Assembly (NCBI GenBank): GCA_008694505.1
Contig: VZDJ01007755.1
Location: forward strand, 1,565,409-1,629,408
Direction: 5' to 3'
Length of the DNA stretch: 64,000 nucleotides
DNA from: Cyanoderma ruficeps
Lineage: Eukaryota; Chordata; Aves; Passeriformes; Timaliidae
Position numbers and translations under genes: made by a program. The notes below the pieces were generated by a model, which was given only the letters and a program-made list of their open reading frames with translations, was not told the origin of the DNA and did not search any database. This document shows, one piece after another, positions 22,931-36,510 of this stretch. Each line of letters begins with the position of its first letter. Within the stretch, counting starts at the first letter, position 1.

Positions 22931-25560
22931 ATCAGCAAATATTCAAAATAACCGGGACCAGATGAATAAACCCTCTCCATGGGAAGTTTTCCAAGGACCT
23001 GAAGAAGCAAATTATTTGGAAATTACTTGATTTCATTGTGGTCTTAGGTTTTAACTTGATACATCTAAATTTAATCTTTCCCAAAGTTGTCAAATCCTAT
23101 CTAGATTACATGATTGATCCAGAGATACAACTTCCACTACTCCTGCTTTTGACAATTGTAGTAGACAGTTTTAAAGTCTGGGTAAGAGAGACCTGTAGTA
23201 ACACCAGCCTGTCTGGATGAAACCTTTATGCCTCAGGGAAGCGTCCCTCCTGGGGTGCTGGTGGCAACATACTTTTAGCTTCAGCTGCAGCTTCAGAAAT
23301 CTGGAAAGTTCACCCTCCCAGCACTGACCACCCAGCTGATGCCTGACAGCGCCCAGGGCTATGTAAGCCTCTCACTGACATGTCCTCTGTGGTGCAAGCA
23401 GGGGCAAGGCTCTGGCTGCCCTCCTCACACCGGCTGCTGCTTTTGGCCGCAGGAGCAATTGCAGCCAGACTGGACTGATGAACCAGAGGTCACTTGGAGG
23501 ACACTGATGCAGAGGCTTCTTTTCTGCCTGGGTTTTTGGTTTTTTTTTCCTTCCTCAACAACACAATAAATTGCTGATGCTAAAACAACTAAGACTTTAA
23601 TTCAGTTTTCTTAAAATTTATGTTTTCTTGGGTTTTTTTTCCCCACTGAAAATGGAAATCTCCTCACAGGTAGAATTTTGGTTATATTTGAAAACAGGGA
23701 AATCCATTTAACTTATTTTAAAATAAAAGATTGCACACAGAAATAATTATTTTTAAAACAAGTCAGATTGAAGGGAAGTTCCAAGCCATATGAAGTCAAT
23801 ACATTTTATCTCCATTTCTGTTTCTAGGATTTTCTTTGGTAAAAGCAGAAACTAAACTCCACAACCCCAAATGTTTGCTTGGTTTGAAACTACTTTCAGG
23901 TTTCTCAATACATCTAAATTAATATTTGTCTCTTGATTTCCGAGGACTTCATCTCTCAGTTCTTGCACTTCATAGTTACTGCACTAGAGATTTAGTTCGG
24001 ATCACTGTGCTTTGAGTGTATAGCATGATCTATCCTGGCCAGAACAGTTCTTTTCCTATATGAGTTTGAAGAAATATTATTGTTCACAGGTGCAGGTGGT
24101 CAATGCAGCTCTGCAGACAAGTTGAAGTCTTATTATCTTCATTTTGCGTAGCTACTAATTTTAAAGTTGTCCATCATGATTAGTTCTGGGACTAAATCCT
24201 GTCAATTACCAACCATGGTGATTTCAAGGTTGTCTCACTACCTTTAAAGAGAGGTACTGGGAAAACTGATGATCCTCTGAAACAGTATTAGAAAACAGTT
24301 TCTGAAGTTGGAACTCTTATTAATATGCAGAGCAGCACATTGTCATTACTCTGCATTCCTAGTTAATGGAGAAATTATTAGCAGATAGCACTAACTTAAG
24401 AAAAAGAATGATATTTTGATAGAGTTATTGAACTGGCTTTATTAAAGAAAACTCCATCACCGAGCTGACAATCCCTGCTCCTCATTCTGTTGTGCATTTT
24501 CTAGGAGGGGACCTGAATGAGAGCAGAGTGCCAAGGCTGAGGGCAGATTGCACTGGAGACATTGCAGGAGCATTACCACAACTAAGGCAGTGTTTCAAGG
24601 ACTAGATCTCACCTCTCGCTTAAGTTGTAGGTGTTATATACCCCAAAAGACAATCCTGAAACAGGAAAATGGCAACAATTCTCAAATTTTGGTCTGATGA
24701 TGCCACTGACAATACTCCACCAGCCAGTTCAGGCCAGATAAGTGTGAGATGCATGATCTTTGTGGATAATTAGCAGTGGACCTTTTGAAACACCAAAGGC
24801 CCAAGCAACTCTTTCTTTCAAATAAAACATATGCGGCACTGACATAGAAATTCTTTATTCCTAGACCATGGTAGGATATAATTTTAAAGTTCTTTAAAAG
24901 TTTTTGATTTTAAATTTTTCCCATTCCATCTAGGTTGAAACTAAGACCTTTCTAGTGAAAGCCCAAATCTCAGAATATCGTAAGTTAGGATCTTCATCTA
25001 AAATTGAGGATGATCCACATGAGCCTTCTTCAGCTCCCAGTTTCTGCCAGAGATTTCTATTTTATCAGCTCAGTTGGGATTCCTGACTACTAGATTAAAG
25101 ACTTGGTATCTCTTGCTGTGCCCTAGTAACTACTCAATTATTTAAACATGGAATAGCTCCAACAGATGCTATTGCAAGAAACACATTCTATAACAACACA
25201 GCCAAGGCATTCACCTGGGACACTGGAAACCAGGGGTCAAGTCCTTGTACCAGAGAGGTTTAAAATCTTTATACAAAGAATTAAATTTATGCTAGACACA
25301 CAACACCACTGGGTCAGGGCAACATAAGTTCAGGGCTATTTTATGTCCTAGGTTGAAACTGGCCGTTGAATTTTGGCAGAAATAAGTTTTACATCTTATA
25401 AAATGGCATCTTAAGAAGAAATAGAGATCCTCCCTACTCAATAATGCAAAAGTCTAACTGACAGTGCTACAGACACTCTGGTAGATATTTCATATGAAAA
25501 CTAGATATTTTGTGGAAGTGCAGAAGTTTTATTAAAATAAGAAGGTATTAAAGCAAATTT
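22931..25560. other. Gene-free DNA with a mild G+C-rich patch
   Basis: About 23225-23500 is richer in G+C, followed by a T-rich stretch (23531-23550) and AATAAA at about 23566. That order could be the end of an old solo LTR, but I could not identify terminal repeats or a family. The rest is A+T-rich and empty. Confidence 0.45.
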
Positions 25561-28200
25561 CAGAGTTCATAGTGGCGGTTCACTTTCTCAGCAACTCAAA
25601 AAGAGTCTTTGCAGTGCAAGCAACAAAACTGCCTTGGAACTAGATATTGAACCAAATATTCCTGTTGGGAAAGGGACTCCTGAAATGATGCAAGTCCAGT
25701 GAAGGTGGTGCATTCCATGCAGGTCAGTGGAACTTTGTGACTTTGCACCTGTTGGAAACCCAGCACACAACCCCTTGACAATCAAACCAAACCTCTAGAA
25801 ATTTAGCTATAGTCACTGGGGAAAGGCATTTGCCTTCAGCTCGTGCTATTTTCAAAGCTGTTAGGAGAGCTTGTGGTATAACTCCCCTCACTTTGGGAGG
25901 CTCTTATCATGCTGATGTTAGAGCTCCAGGCTGTATGATTTATGTGGCTCTCAGAGTGTGCAGGAGCAGCGGTAGCACTGGAAGAGGCTGGACCAGCATT
26001 CATGAGCAGTGCAGCCACTGCCCTCCCCAGTACAAGGGGCTGCATCTGTCTGGCCACTCCCCAGGCTCCTGAAACCTGTACGAGCTCAGAAGAGCAGGCA
26101 GATGGAAAGCACAGAATCGTCCCATATGAAAATCCCTGATTTGCAACAACTGGATGTGATTTCTTCTTTCTGAAACTCAGTGATTTTGTGGTATGAATGA
26201 TTCTCTGACTACTGCTAAGATAATGCCTTTGTTCAAACTGATACCCTGCAATAATTTATATAAACACTGTTAATTACATGTCTGCACTGTACATATCTGC
26301 ACTGTATATCAATTTTGTCTGTTCCCACTGATTTCCTTCATAAAACAGAGAAATAAAATTTAACACAGTTTTCACATTCATCATCAGCTGACAGTCTGAT
26401 TTCTCAGAAGTGAACAAAAGCAGTGACAGTCAAGACAGGCAAACTCAGTCACTTCCAAATCGTATTTACCTTCTATCACTGCCTTTTCCTTTCTGATTCA
26501 TCTATAATGAATATCCTTCTCTCTTCATTAGATCCAGTTACTGTTTCTTTGTCTACAGTAACATAATCTACATGGTTTAAAACCACAATTCCCTATCTCT
26601 ATTTCTTTCACTTTACCATTAGGATAATTGGGATGAAGCTTTGCCCACGAGACCTACAGATAGAGTTGGCAGTAATAAGGTATTGGAGGAGGTTAAAAGC
26701 AAGAGACCCTTATGGCAGGAGGAAACACTGCAGCTGCTGTTCAGATGAATGAGCCTGGGTTTTGTGAGGTTCTGAGCGCCTGCTGCTGCCATGTTACACA
26801 TGAAGAACTTAATATGATGCCCAAAGGCAGAGTATATGCATCTGACAAGGTAGGATGCCTTCTCCCCACCTGGGTGCTTTCAGGCACAGCAAGAACAGAG
26901 CCAGCTCTTGAAAACCACATGGCAGCAGCTTCTCACCCACTGCTGCTGCTGCCACTGGTTTTCAGGAGGGGATGGCAGGACTCAGCAAGCCCTTTCCTCG
27001 TGGCTTTCAGAGACAGCACTGCAAGATATCCACATATCACAAGAAAGACAGGAAACGATTTGTAAAAGAGGGAAATTGTAAGATTTCTATACTCTTTAAA
27101 ATAAATCCCTTACCCTGCACAGTGACTTATCTTTTCCGGGATTATTTTCACAGCCACGGATTTTCCTTACTTCTTCACTAAGTGAATATCCAAAGCAAGA
27201 CTTTAGTACTAAGACATATGGAAATCAAACAAATCAAGATCCATATAAGCTGGTGTCCTCTGGTTGACCTGTCATGTGTGGAAAGCAACTTAATCCTCAG
27301 ATTTTGGATTGCATCCAGTCTATAAAAACATGTGGACTGTGAGGAGAGGATTGGGAGGCAGGCTGAGCTGCAACAGGCAGTAGATGTGGGCACTGCTCAG
27401 CAGTGCCCTCAAAGAGCTAAAACCCCACAAGTCTGTGGGATGCATCCCTCTCCACTGCTGCTTCTTTCCAGTTTGGCTCATGAGAGAAAGCCTTGAAACA
27501 GAAAGCAGCTCTGTGCTGTGAGATCAGTAATTGTCAATAGCACTACAGCACGTGTCCTGGTATTTATTTCTGCCATCTGTGCTGTATTTTGTATTTTGGG
27601 GGCAAAGGACTGAGCTCTTAACTGGAATTTATTTCAGTTCCTTTGCCTTTCTACAACAGAATCTAATATGAACAGCAAGCATAATTTGAAAACTGTTTAA
27701 GAGGAATATATTACAGTAAAGTAATGAAGTGGTCCCTTCTCAGCATATTACTGCCTGCTGTTTGAAAGCATTTTATAAAGCAGTAGCTGTCCCCGTTCCA
27801 TTGAAATGTACATGCCTGTATCCTGCCTGTTACAAAAAGAGGGCTGGCTCAATCTGTTTGACCTCTGGCTCTGCCAGAATGCCAAAATGCTGCTGTGAGC
27901 ATCAGAGGAACATGCCAAAGATTAGACAAAGAAATCCTGTGTAAACCCACGGAACACAAGTGCTCTGGGCCCTGCAAGGGAGGTTTGCTCTTTGAGCTGC
28001 CCAGCTTGTCACTGGGTCTTTTCCAGCCCATGCACCATCAGGCACAGAAACTGAGCTAGAGGCCAAATGCAACCCAAGCCAGAGCTGGAAGCCAAAGATG
28101 ATGAGGAAGGCGCCGGCCCAGAGTCCAGAAAAGCAAGAGGCAAGACCTCTCTGTCCCATCCCCTGGAGGAGCCAGGACAAGGATCAAGGAGCAGGAATTA
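25561..28200. other. Gene-free DNA with several moderate G+C-rich patches
   Basis: Patches at about 25830-26110, 26640-27050 and 27850-28200 are richer in G+C and give several overlapping frames on both strands (for example 26712-27065 plus, 27902-28180 minus). None has a domain or a family I recognise. A 15-bp unit is duplicated at 26281-26310 (TCTGCACTGTACATA, then TCTGCACTGTATATC). Confidence 0.5.
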
Positions 28201-31200
28201 CTGTACTAGAGGAAGGGTGAGGGACAAGCCTCAGTAGCAAGAGGGGTACACAGCTCCTGCCAAGAGACACTGCAAGCAGATGAGGACAGTCGAGGTTATG
28301 GAATCCTGTACTTAATGAGCAGGGTACACATTTAGTAGTTGGATTTAACAGATCATTTCAGTAGAAGAGCTGGGATATGGAGCTCTGAGCTTGGGCAGAA
28401 CCTGTTATCTGAGCGGAGCCCATGCTGCAGTAGCAGAGAAAGGATCACAGTGAGGGAGGAGGAATATAGCTTGAGCAACATAGCTCTACTCTGCTAAACC
28501 TACCCTTGCTTATGGACAGCTGGAATCTGCAACGTTTTTGGCAGAAAAGGGATAGAGTTGTGAGTCACCTCCAGCTCCTGTCTGCCTTGCTCCACAGCCC
28601 TGCAGCACAGGGAGCACAACCAGGGGGACAACCAGGTTTTCAATGAAGCCATGCTGCCATTACCCTTCAGAAAAATACACTGGTGTGTGGACCAGTAGCA
28701 TACAAACATATTGGGACCAGTCTTTTAAAAAGCCTCAGTTGAACTCGTGCATTTTTTGCCTTTTGATACTTAACAAAGCTCTCAGATCCCTTTGTACCCT
28801 CATTCCAGCTCTTTTAAGTAATAAACTCTTGCAAAAGACATGCACAAGAAAGAAAAGGTTCCTTCATTAAAGAAATCCTTCATAAAAAGTACCCTTAGAA
28901 GAGTCTCTAAGTAAGATATTAATGTTGAAATGGCTGACAATGGCAGAATTATATAAGCTCTAATGTAAGATTTCTGACATTTCATGGAAACACAAGTACG
29001 AAACAGCACATTTGTTATTCATTACATGAATCTCCATAAAACCCCAGTCTTATAAAACGTAATGTCAAGAAAAATCTGATTAAATGATGCTGTTCTCCCT
29101 CAGGGAAAACCTACTTAAATTAGAAGAAATTGTGTTAAAGCCTGCATTTCCTGCTCCATTTCACCTTATTTACCATTTCAATAAATTTATGCTAGGCTAA
29201 AAAATTGCAAAAACACTGAATGTCAGGTGAATACTAGAAAATACATGCATTTAATATACTCACCTGTTTAGACTTAATGCTTTTCAGTTGTCTACTTTCA
29301 AAGCTAAAGCATTTTCTTTGGGCTTAGTTTTGTCATCTTGACATTTTTAATAATCTGAATATTTAGCTACATTAGTCTCTGGTATAACTGGAGCTTCCTG
29401 CTTTTATTTTGGTCAAGAATAACCCTTGAAGTGGATAGTCAATGCTATTTTGAAACTACATTCAAGTATTCTCGGGTATTAAGTGTGAAATTTGACTCTA
29501 GATTAATAAAAATCTTTGGCTACCCCTTGCAATAATTGCATCAGTATTCATTTAACTTTGATTTAGGAAGACAGTTGTATTGTGAGTGATTGCTGAGAAT
29601 ATATCTGAAAATTATCAAATTATAATAGATATTTTGTCTTTTCCTGTCCTTGTGTCTATTATGTGACTGTGAATTCTAGTGATTCTTTTCTTACTGTTCA
29701 AGTTGCTACTCTGTCAAAATACCACCAGCTTTAAAAACACTAAATTCATACCTTAGACCACTGACACACAAATAGAGGTACTGAGAAATAAAGCATGATA
29801 CTTGGCTCCTTAAAATACAGATGTCCACTTCACATGTCCTGTCGCAGATGCTGTACTTCAGGAGAATAAGTTGCACTGTAGGAAGTGTGTGACATCTGCT
29901 ATGGCTAACAGATATTAATGAACTTGCACCTGTGCTCTCCTTCAATTTACTGAGCTCATGGCAAAACTGTGAAGGCTGATTTCATTGACTACTTTGTTTT
30001 CTACACGCTGGAGGCAGCTCGGGGAAAAACCAGCTGAGTTTTCTTCTGGCAGGGTAAGGGGCTCACTAAGCAGCCAGGTGCCAGTCATCACGTCTCTTTA
30101 ACAGAGTTTAGTTTCCTCTTAAACTCTCACTTAGTTTTTCCCTCCCAAATTCATGGTCTCCTCTACTTTAAACTTTGTCCATGTTTTACTGGTGAAATTT
30201 TTTTTGCTTTCTAGACTCATGAATCAGCTGTAGAGAGGGAAATACTGAAAGGTCATGCAATACTCCTCCTGATGGAAGATCTGTTTTGCAGCTTTAATTA
30301 TAACAACAAGATATCAAGAATACGCACTTCTGAGCAGTGATTTTCACAATTAGAGTGATTTCTAGATTCAATGAGTTTTTGATAGATTTTCAGTTTCTTG
30401 CCCACTTTTTTGAACACCAGGGAGAGGCCATTTGAAAAAGAACATTTTTTGAAGAGGCTTAGACATTGTTCAAACACTTTTCAGTGCAAAAAACTTACAG
30501 AAAGAAAAATGACCAATCCAATTCTTCTATCTGCTCACTGGTAAAAATAACAATTCAATAGGAAAGAAAAAAAAAAAATCAAATAATTCCTTGCTTTTAA
30601 CTACTCAGAATTTAACTTTCATCCTGTACAGAGAACATGGAGTTTAGCAGAGTATTGCAAGACAATGTGGAAAATATTAATCCTTGAACTTTCACTGAAA
30701 TTTTTGCTGATGTGCCGAATTGTGGCAAGAACTTTGTTACTCTGGATGCTGAGTGATGGACTTAAACCTAAAGGAAACCTTAAGGTCTAAAAAAGGACAA
30801 TTTTGGCTGAAACTACACCAAATTTCAGCATCAAAATGAAGGTAACATTTGGAATAAAACTTTAAAAAATAATAAACAAGGCAGAAAGGAAAAAGAGAAC
30901 AATCAGGTTACCACATATATCTTAACCAAGTCCAAGGTAACTGATAAATAAAAAAAGAGAAGTACAAGAAAGTTATGGCTGGCATGGACCCATTTCTATG
31001 TAGATGGCAAACAACCCACAGACAGGACTGTTTAACTCATTTTTTTCTGTTTTCACAAGAAAGATGTTTTTAAGAGCATGATGAAGTACCTTCTAGCACT
31101 TTCAAGGATATCAAACAGCTTGTATAGGAGATAAACACTTTTCAGGCTGTAACCCTGAAAAACCCACATAGAAGATCCTATTTCTTCTGGAACTCAGTCA

Positions 31201-32843
31201 AGCTTTTGAATAGAAGCAAGCTCATCTGCCTTTGATCAAAACTTTTTATTCAGTTAGTACTTAGTGGCCTAAGATTGTACTTAAAATGCAGATTTATAGC
31301 TAGTCAATACCCTGACTCCAAATTAGCGCAGTGTACATGTCTCATTAGCAAAGAATTTGGCATGACAGGAGAAGATCAGTAGATCAAAGGACTTGATGCT
31401 GTGGTTTCTATATCTTTGTCAGATGTAGTTGAAGGAATTTACTTTGAAGCAGATTTTGTCTGTTTCTGAGATTAGAAGTCTCCACCTGTTGGGGCTCAAT
31501 GCTCTTCGCAGCCACGTTATTTTAACTCTAACCTCAGAGAGAGGGAATGACATATATTCATTCATAAGGACTTGGAGGGGATTTTCCAATTTAGCTTCTG
31601 CCAAAAGAAATTTCAAATCCAAAATTCTGATCCTGACTAAACCAGAACATATTAAATGGAGGTGATATGGGGATTTGCTTCAAACCAGCCCAAATACCAC
31701 TGCAGCTGCAAGCATTCCCCCAAAGTAACAAGAGATTCTTGCTGTGCCACATCTATGTCTCATCTCCACAGATTTTACCTAAGCCCTGTATTTAAGAGGA
31801 TAATTCATAACATGACCAACATGTTGCAGAAAAAGAAATTAAGTTGTATGTCTCCCCTGTGGCTCTCCAGAGGATCAACTCTCCCTTTGGCAGTGCTGGT
31901 TTCTGGTAGCACCCTGTAAGCTGGGAGGCTGAATGAAACACTTGTGAAGGTGCTGTGAGAAATGTCTTCTGCAGATAATCTGCCTGAGGAGTAAAAGCTA
32001 TGAATCATTTTGAAAGACTATAGTGCTATGGCCAGTGCTGGAAAGCTTTACTGCCTGAAAAAAATTGTCAGGATATGAAAGAAGGAAAAACAGCAATTTA
32101 TACAACTTCTTCAAGGCTAAACTGCTATCTCATATTTAAGAGCTCTTGGCATCAAGTATCCTTAGTTACCCGTGGAAACTAGGCCTGCGTGAGTCAAAAC
32201 CACATAGCTGCACAAAAATAAACACAACAGAAAATCTTCATTTGAGCTGTTGCAGACAATCACTTTTCTATATGTTTTCTTTGGTAAATTGAGACAAAGA
32301 TTTGAGAATCGTAACAATTTGGGGGGATTTATGCTAAAAGTAAGAAAATAAAGAAATTCTGGACTCTTTTTATAACAAGAGTCAATTGACTTTCAAACAC
32401 CAAGGAAGATGCAGCTGTGCAAACATGCACAGTACTACCATACTCTGGAAATCAATCTCTCCAACAATTAGCAAATCATTTCCCAGGCAAATCTTGCCTG
32501 ACTGATACAGCACAGAAACTGGAATTTATAGATCTCTTCTCTAAAGACAGGACTCTTGCCATCAGACTATAAGGAGTATAGGCAATGAGGAGCCTCCACT
32601 CTTTCTTCTCAAAGCTGCTGAATTTTGACTAAATTTTTGAAAATTAAGTTCAATTGATTGACATTATCATGGAGAGAGAATGGTGTTGAGCCTGTAACTC
32701 ATGTGCTAATGAGGAAGGTCCACCACATTTTCAGTGGAATCTAAAAGGTTCTATTTCATTTTTATTTTCATTATTTAGCTCTTAACAAAAATAAGCTTTG
32801 AGTAATGGGAAAGTAAGATTTATTTTTCTAGAAAATAAATAGT
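28201..32843. other. Gene-free A+T-rich DNA
   Basis: Nothing recognisable. A 12-13 base A-run lies near 30566-30578. Frames at 31419-31622 (minus) and 31429-31665 (plus) are mutual shadows and have no domain. Confidence 0.6.
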
Positions 32844-32865
32844 CCTTCCTTCCTTCCTTCCTTCN
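32844..32865. repeat. (CTTC)n microsatellite with an ambiguous base
   Basis: About five CCTT/CTTC units followed directly by one N at 32865. The N probably marks disagreement between reads about the length or end of the repeat. Confidence 0.95.
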
Positions 32866-35800
32866 CCTCTTCTTGTAACTAATAGAGCTCACGGATATCA
32901 ACTTCCTCACTTGCATATGCCCCTTCTGTGAGAGATATTTTCAGAGACATGCATGGAAAATGTAAAGTACAAATTGAACATCTGTAAGTTAATCATCTGG
33001 TGAAGATCAGTAAGCTTTCTCAGGAAAATACAAGAGTTTTGGTTAAATTATTCTGAGCTGCAGAAATGGGTTCTTGGGTATCCATGTATGTGTATATGTA
33101 TAAATAGAAACACACATCACAATTCCAGTTTTAGCAAGGGGAATATGCACATCTTGTCTCATTACTCACAATCCATTTTCTACTTTGCCTAAAATATATT
33201 TAGTTACATCCCAGCACGGAGTATCTTTAAATTTTTGTTTGGAAGGAGTACTCAGCTCTCTAAGCTCTTACCTGGTTAAGCTCTTTTCAGAGGAACAGCT
33301 CTCAATTCTGTGTTACACTAGGAGTACAGTAGAAAGAACAATTTGCCAGTCTATGGGCAAAAAGCTCTTATACAAAGAAAGTTTTTGCAGGTCTGTTGTG
33401 CAGCATGAAGGCAAATCTTTGGATCAGCACTGAAGACTTCTTTTGCATGTAACATTAATGGCTCAACTTGTTAGCACCTTCTATTTTAGAGGCTGTAAAT
33501 CATAATAGGTAGGACGATGGTAGGATAAAGTATTAGGGAATTTTTAGACATTTCACCCTGGGTATACCATAAGTAAGGAAAACAACCTTAGGTGCAACTT
33601 AGCCTACGTATTTCACATTTAGTCCCATATTTTTTTAATACAGGATGGTCTGGCATATTTTTCTTCAACTATATGCAATTTCATGTTACGGCTTGCCAAG
33701 TTATTTTAAAGAGATTTATAAAGACAGCTCATAACATCTTCAGAGGCTGAAAAACTGTTATATCTGTAGGAGGGATGGAAAGGAATCTGAAAACCATTTT
33801 CTGGAAGGGGCTAATGGCTAAGAGCATGGGAAGAACTTAAGAACGATTTCAATGGTATTTACAAGAATGCATTTTTCATTTAGCTCTTGGAAGAGGCTCT
33901 CATATGGGTCAAATGTGTCTTGGCAATTTGTCGGTAAAATGCAATTTGAGTTTGAAGCACTCAGAACTAAAGCCAGCAGAGTCTTACTTGTGGCCTGATA
34001 AAGAAGGTTTAATTTCAGTAACTGCAGACCTGATTCTCTATTTCCTTTATCAAACCACTAATGTCACTAACTTGGTGAATGCACTCCCAAAGTGATACAA
34101 AGACCACTTCCTGAATGTCAATACCAGAGCAACTGTCACCAGGGCCATAGGCTACAGGACAACTGGAGAAAAGGTGTCTGGGCTTCTGGCATGCCTATAT
34201 ACAGGAAAAGACAGAGGCAAAAGTAGAGATGAAAGAATCACACCTTAGACACAGACTTTACCGTGTGAGCCCTCACTGTGGTCCAGAGCATTTTACTCAG
34301 TGTTGCTTTGCTTAGTCTCCAAAGGCAGCTGAAATCTGTGGCCGAATAACCTATTCCAGCAGGTTAGAGGTGTTCCCCACTGAAAAGACTGTACTAAGCA
34401 ATGACCCAAAACAACAACTAATGAGGGTGGTAGGCACACCAAAAGCATTTAGATGATGACAGAAAGGAAAACCTTAGAAAAAATTCTACTCACAAAGATG
34501 ATAAATCTCTTTACAAATCATATGACAGTTGGTGGCACATCTACTACCCCTGTTTACACACCCTTCTGTGAAAAGCTGCTTCACAGTCACACAGGGGATG
34601 TTGTCCATAACCCACCACACATCACTCTCCAGAGAATCCATATGGAAATCTTAATGTCCAAGCCCCATGTCTGGTGAAATAAAACTTCTCTTGAGTTCTA
34701 ATGCTCAAATCCTAAAGGGATGATATTACTTCGTTTCCATGGCAATTATGGGGAACTCTTCTCAAGAGCACAGCTTGCTGATGTATTTTGGCGATACTAT
34801 GACTTCACTACATAAACTCATAACTGTATTCTGCACACACCCATGAACAATGAAGTGTCATTGCTTTTTCTTTTAAGTAGGAAAAAAGACTTAATCTTGA
34901 TTCGATTAAAGAGCATCTAATAAACAAAGTATAATTTCTACTCAGGGAGAACAGCATTTAAGTTACTTCTTTTGCTTCTAACAGTGAGAAAGAACAATGA
35001 AAAAATCCCATGAAAAGATATTATTCATTTTAATTTCCATATAGTAATCCTTATCAAACTGAAAATGATTTTGCACTAACCTTGAAAAGGTTAGCTGGCT
35101 GCCTAAACCTCAGGGCCCTCAAGAAAAAAGAACTGCCAGTGGAAAGGACATAAAGGCAAAAATACTGTATTGGATAATTCATTTACATAACACATTTAAA
35201 ATGTTATTGTTTAGGATAAAGATTATCCTCGTTTAAAAAAAAAACCCAAAAAACAGCAGCAAAAATCCTCCTGGCTGTTCCTATGCTGCTGCATAGACAT
35301 TTGTGAAGACTAGGACTATTACTCTGATCTCAGTCAACCAGTGCTATTAAATATGTCATTACATGGAACACTGCAATTACACAGAACAGTGACTTCCACA
35401 AAACTCATTTTAGACTCGTCAATTCTAGTAATTTATGCCTACCATCACCATAAGCAAATGGGATGAAGCACTTATTTTATGACTGCTAGCTGAAAGAAGA
35501 TACAGGAAGACTGGAAGTGATTGCTTGGACCAATACTTTATTTAATTTTTCCTCACTTATAGAATGGGACTGCTAGAGCATCTGTAAAAACATATAAATG
35601 AAATAATACAGTACATTGCCTACCCAAGGTTGGAAAATGTTATGTTATAAAAGAATCCTATAAATATCTATATATCTCCAAGTGGTTAACAAATAAAATA
35701 CCAACAGAAAGCACTATGAATAAGTAGAGGATTTTCTGGGTTTTGTAAAAACAGTAGTAGTCCCAATTGTACGATGCAAATAGGCACTTCTTTGCAGTCC

Positions 35801-36478
35801 TTGATCTGAAACCCTTGTCATGCTCTACAGAGAATTTAATGGTTTGTCCAAGCTCACCCACAGATCACACACTGAAAAAGAAGTCTTTGATGGACTTTCA
35901 AAAGGTCAACAGCTCAATTTCAAATCAATGTATTGCTGAAAGTAAAGAAGTCTTTAAAGGCTGTTGAGCTAGTGAGATGCAGGGAGTTATACAAATAGTA
36001 AAGAATTAAAGTGTAATGATTCAGACTGCTCATAGACTAAGGAAGGATAAAGGTAAGAAAACGATGCTTCGTGATCTCATCCCATGAGTGTCATTTTCCC
36101 TGGGACTGAAATTTTTCCAGGAGTAATATACAGTCATACTGATTTTGGACAACCTGCAGAACTGGTTAGAGAAAAGGGAAAGAAAAACATTCCAGCTTTC
36201 TGATAAAATTCCAGAGGGAATTTTCTTGAAGGGATGCAGAATAACCGTTTGATTAGTATCAAATAGGTTTTTTGACAAATTCTACAATATTTTTGGAAAC
36301 TCCTTGCCCTTGTTTGCTCAGTTTAGAGGCCTAGCTGAATCTCTCACAAATATATTTCTGAATATGTTGTTCAATGTGTTCCATGACATTTTAAGTAAAA
36401 TGTACAATGAATACATTTTCCCAGTTCTCAGACAACTCAAGTAATTAAACAAAACTGGGACTTAGCCAGGACATGGGA
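32866..36478. other. Gene-free unique DNA
   Basis: No gene recognised. The plus frame 33841-34248 stays open for 136 codons apart from one TGA at 34093-34095, but has no domain. A short A-run lies at about 35237-35246. Confidence 0.55.
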
Positions 36479-36510
36479 ACTAACAAAATTACTAACAAAA
36501 TTACTAAAAA
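36479..36510. repeat. Short 12-bp tandem repeat
   Basis: ACTAACAAAATT is present twice in tandem (36479-36502), followed by a partial third unit (ACTAAAAA). This is a small slippage duplication. Confidence 0.85.

Noticed and set aside
27902..28180. Minus-strand 92-codon hydrophobic frame resembling a membrane protein
   Set aside because: Non-ATG start in a G+C-rich patch with overlapping frames. No recognisable transmembrane family.
33841..34248. 136-codon plus-strand frame broken by a single TGA at 34093
   Set aside because: No domain or recognisable family. Runs of this length with one stop are expected several times in 64 kb of six-frame translation.
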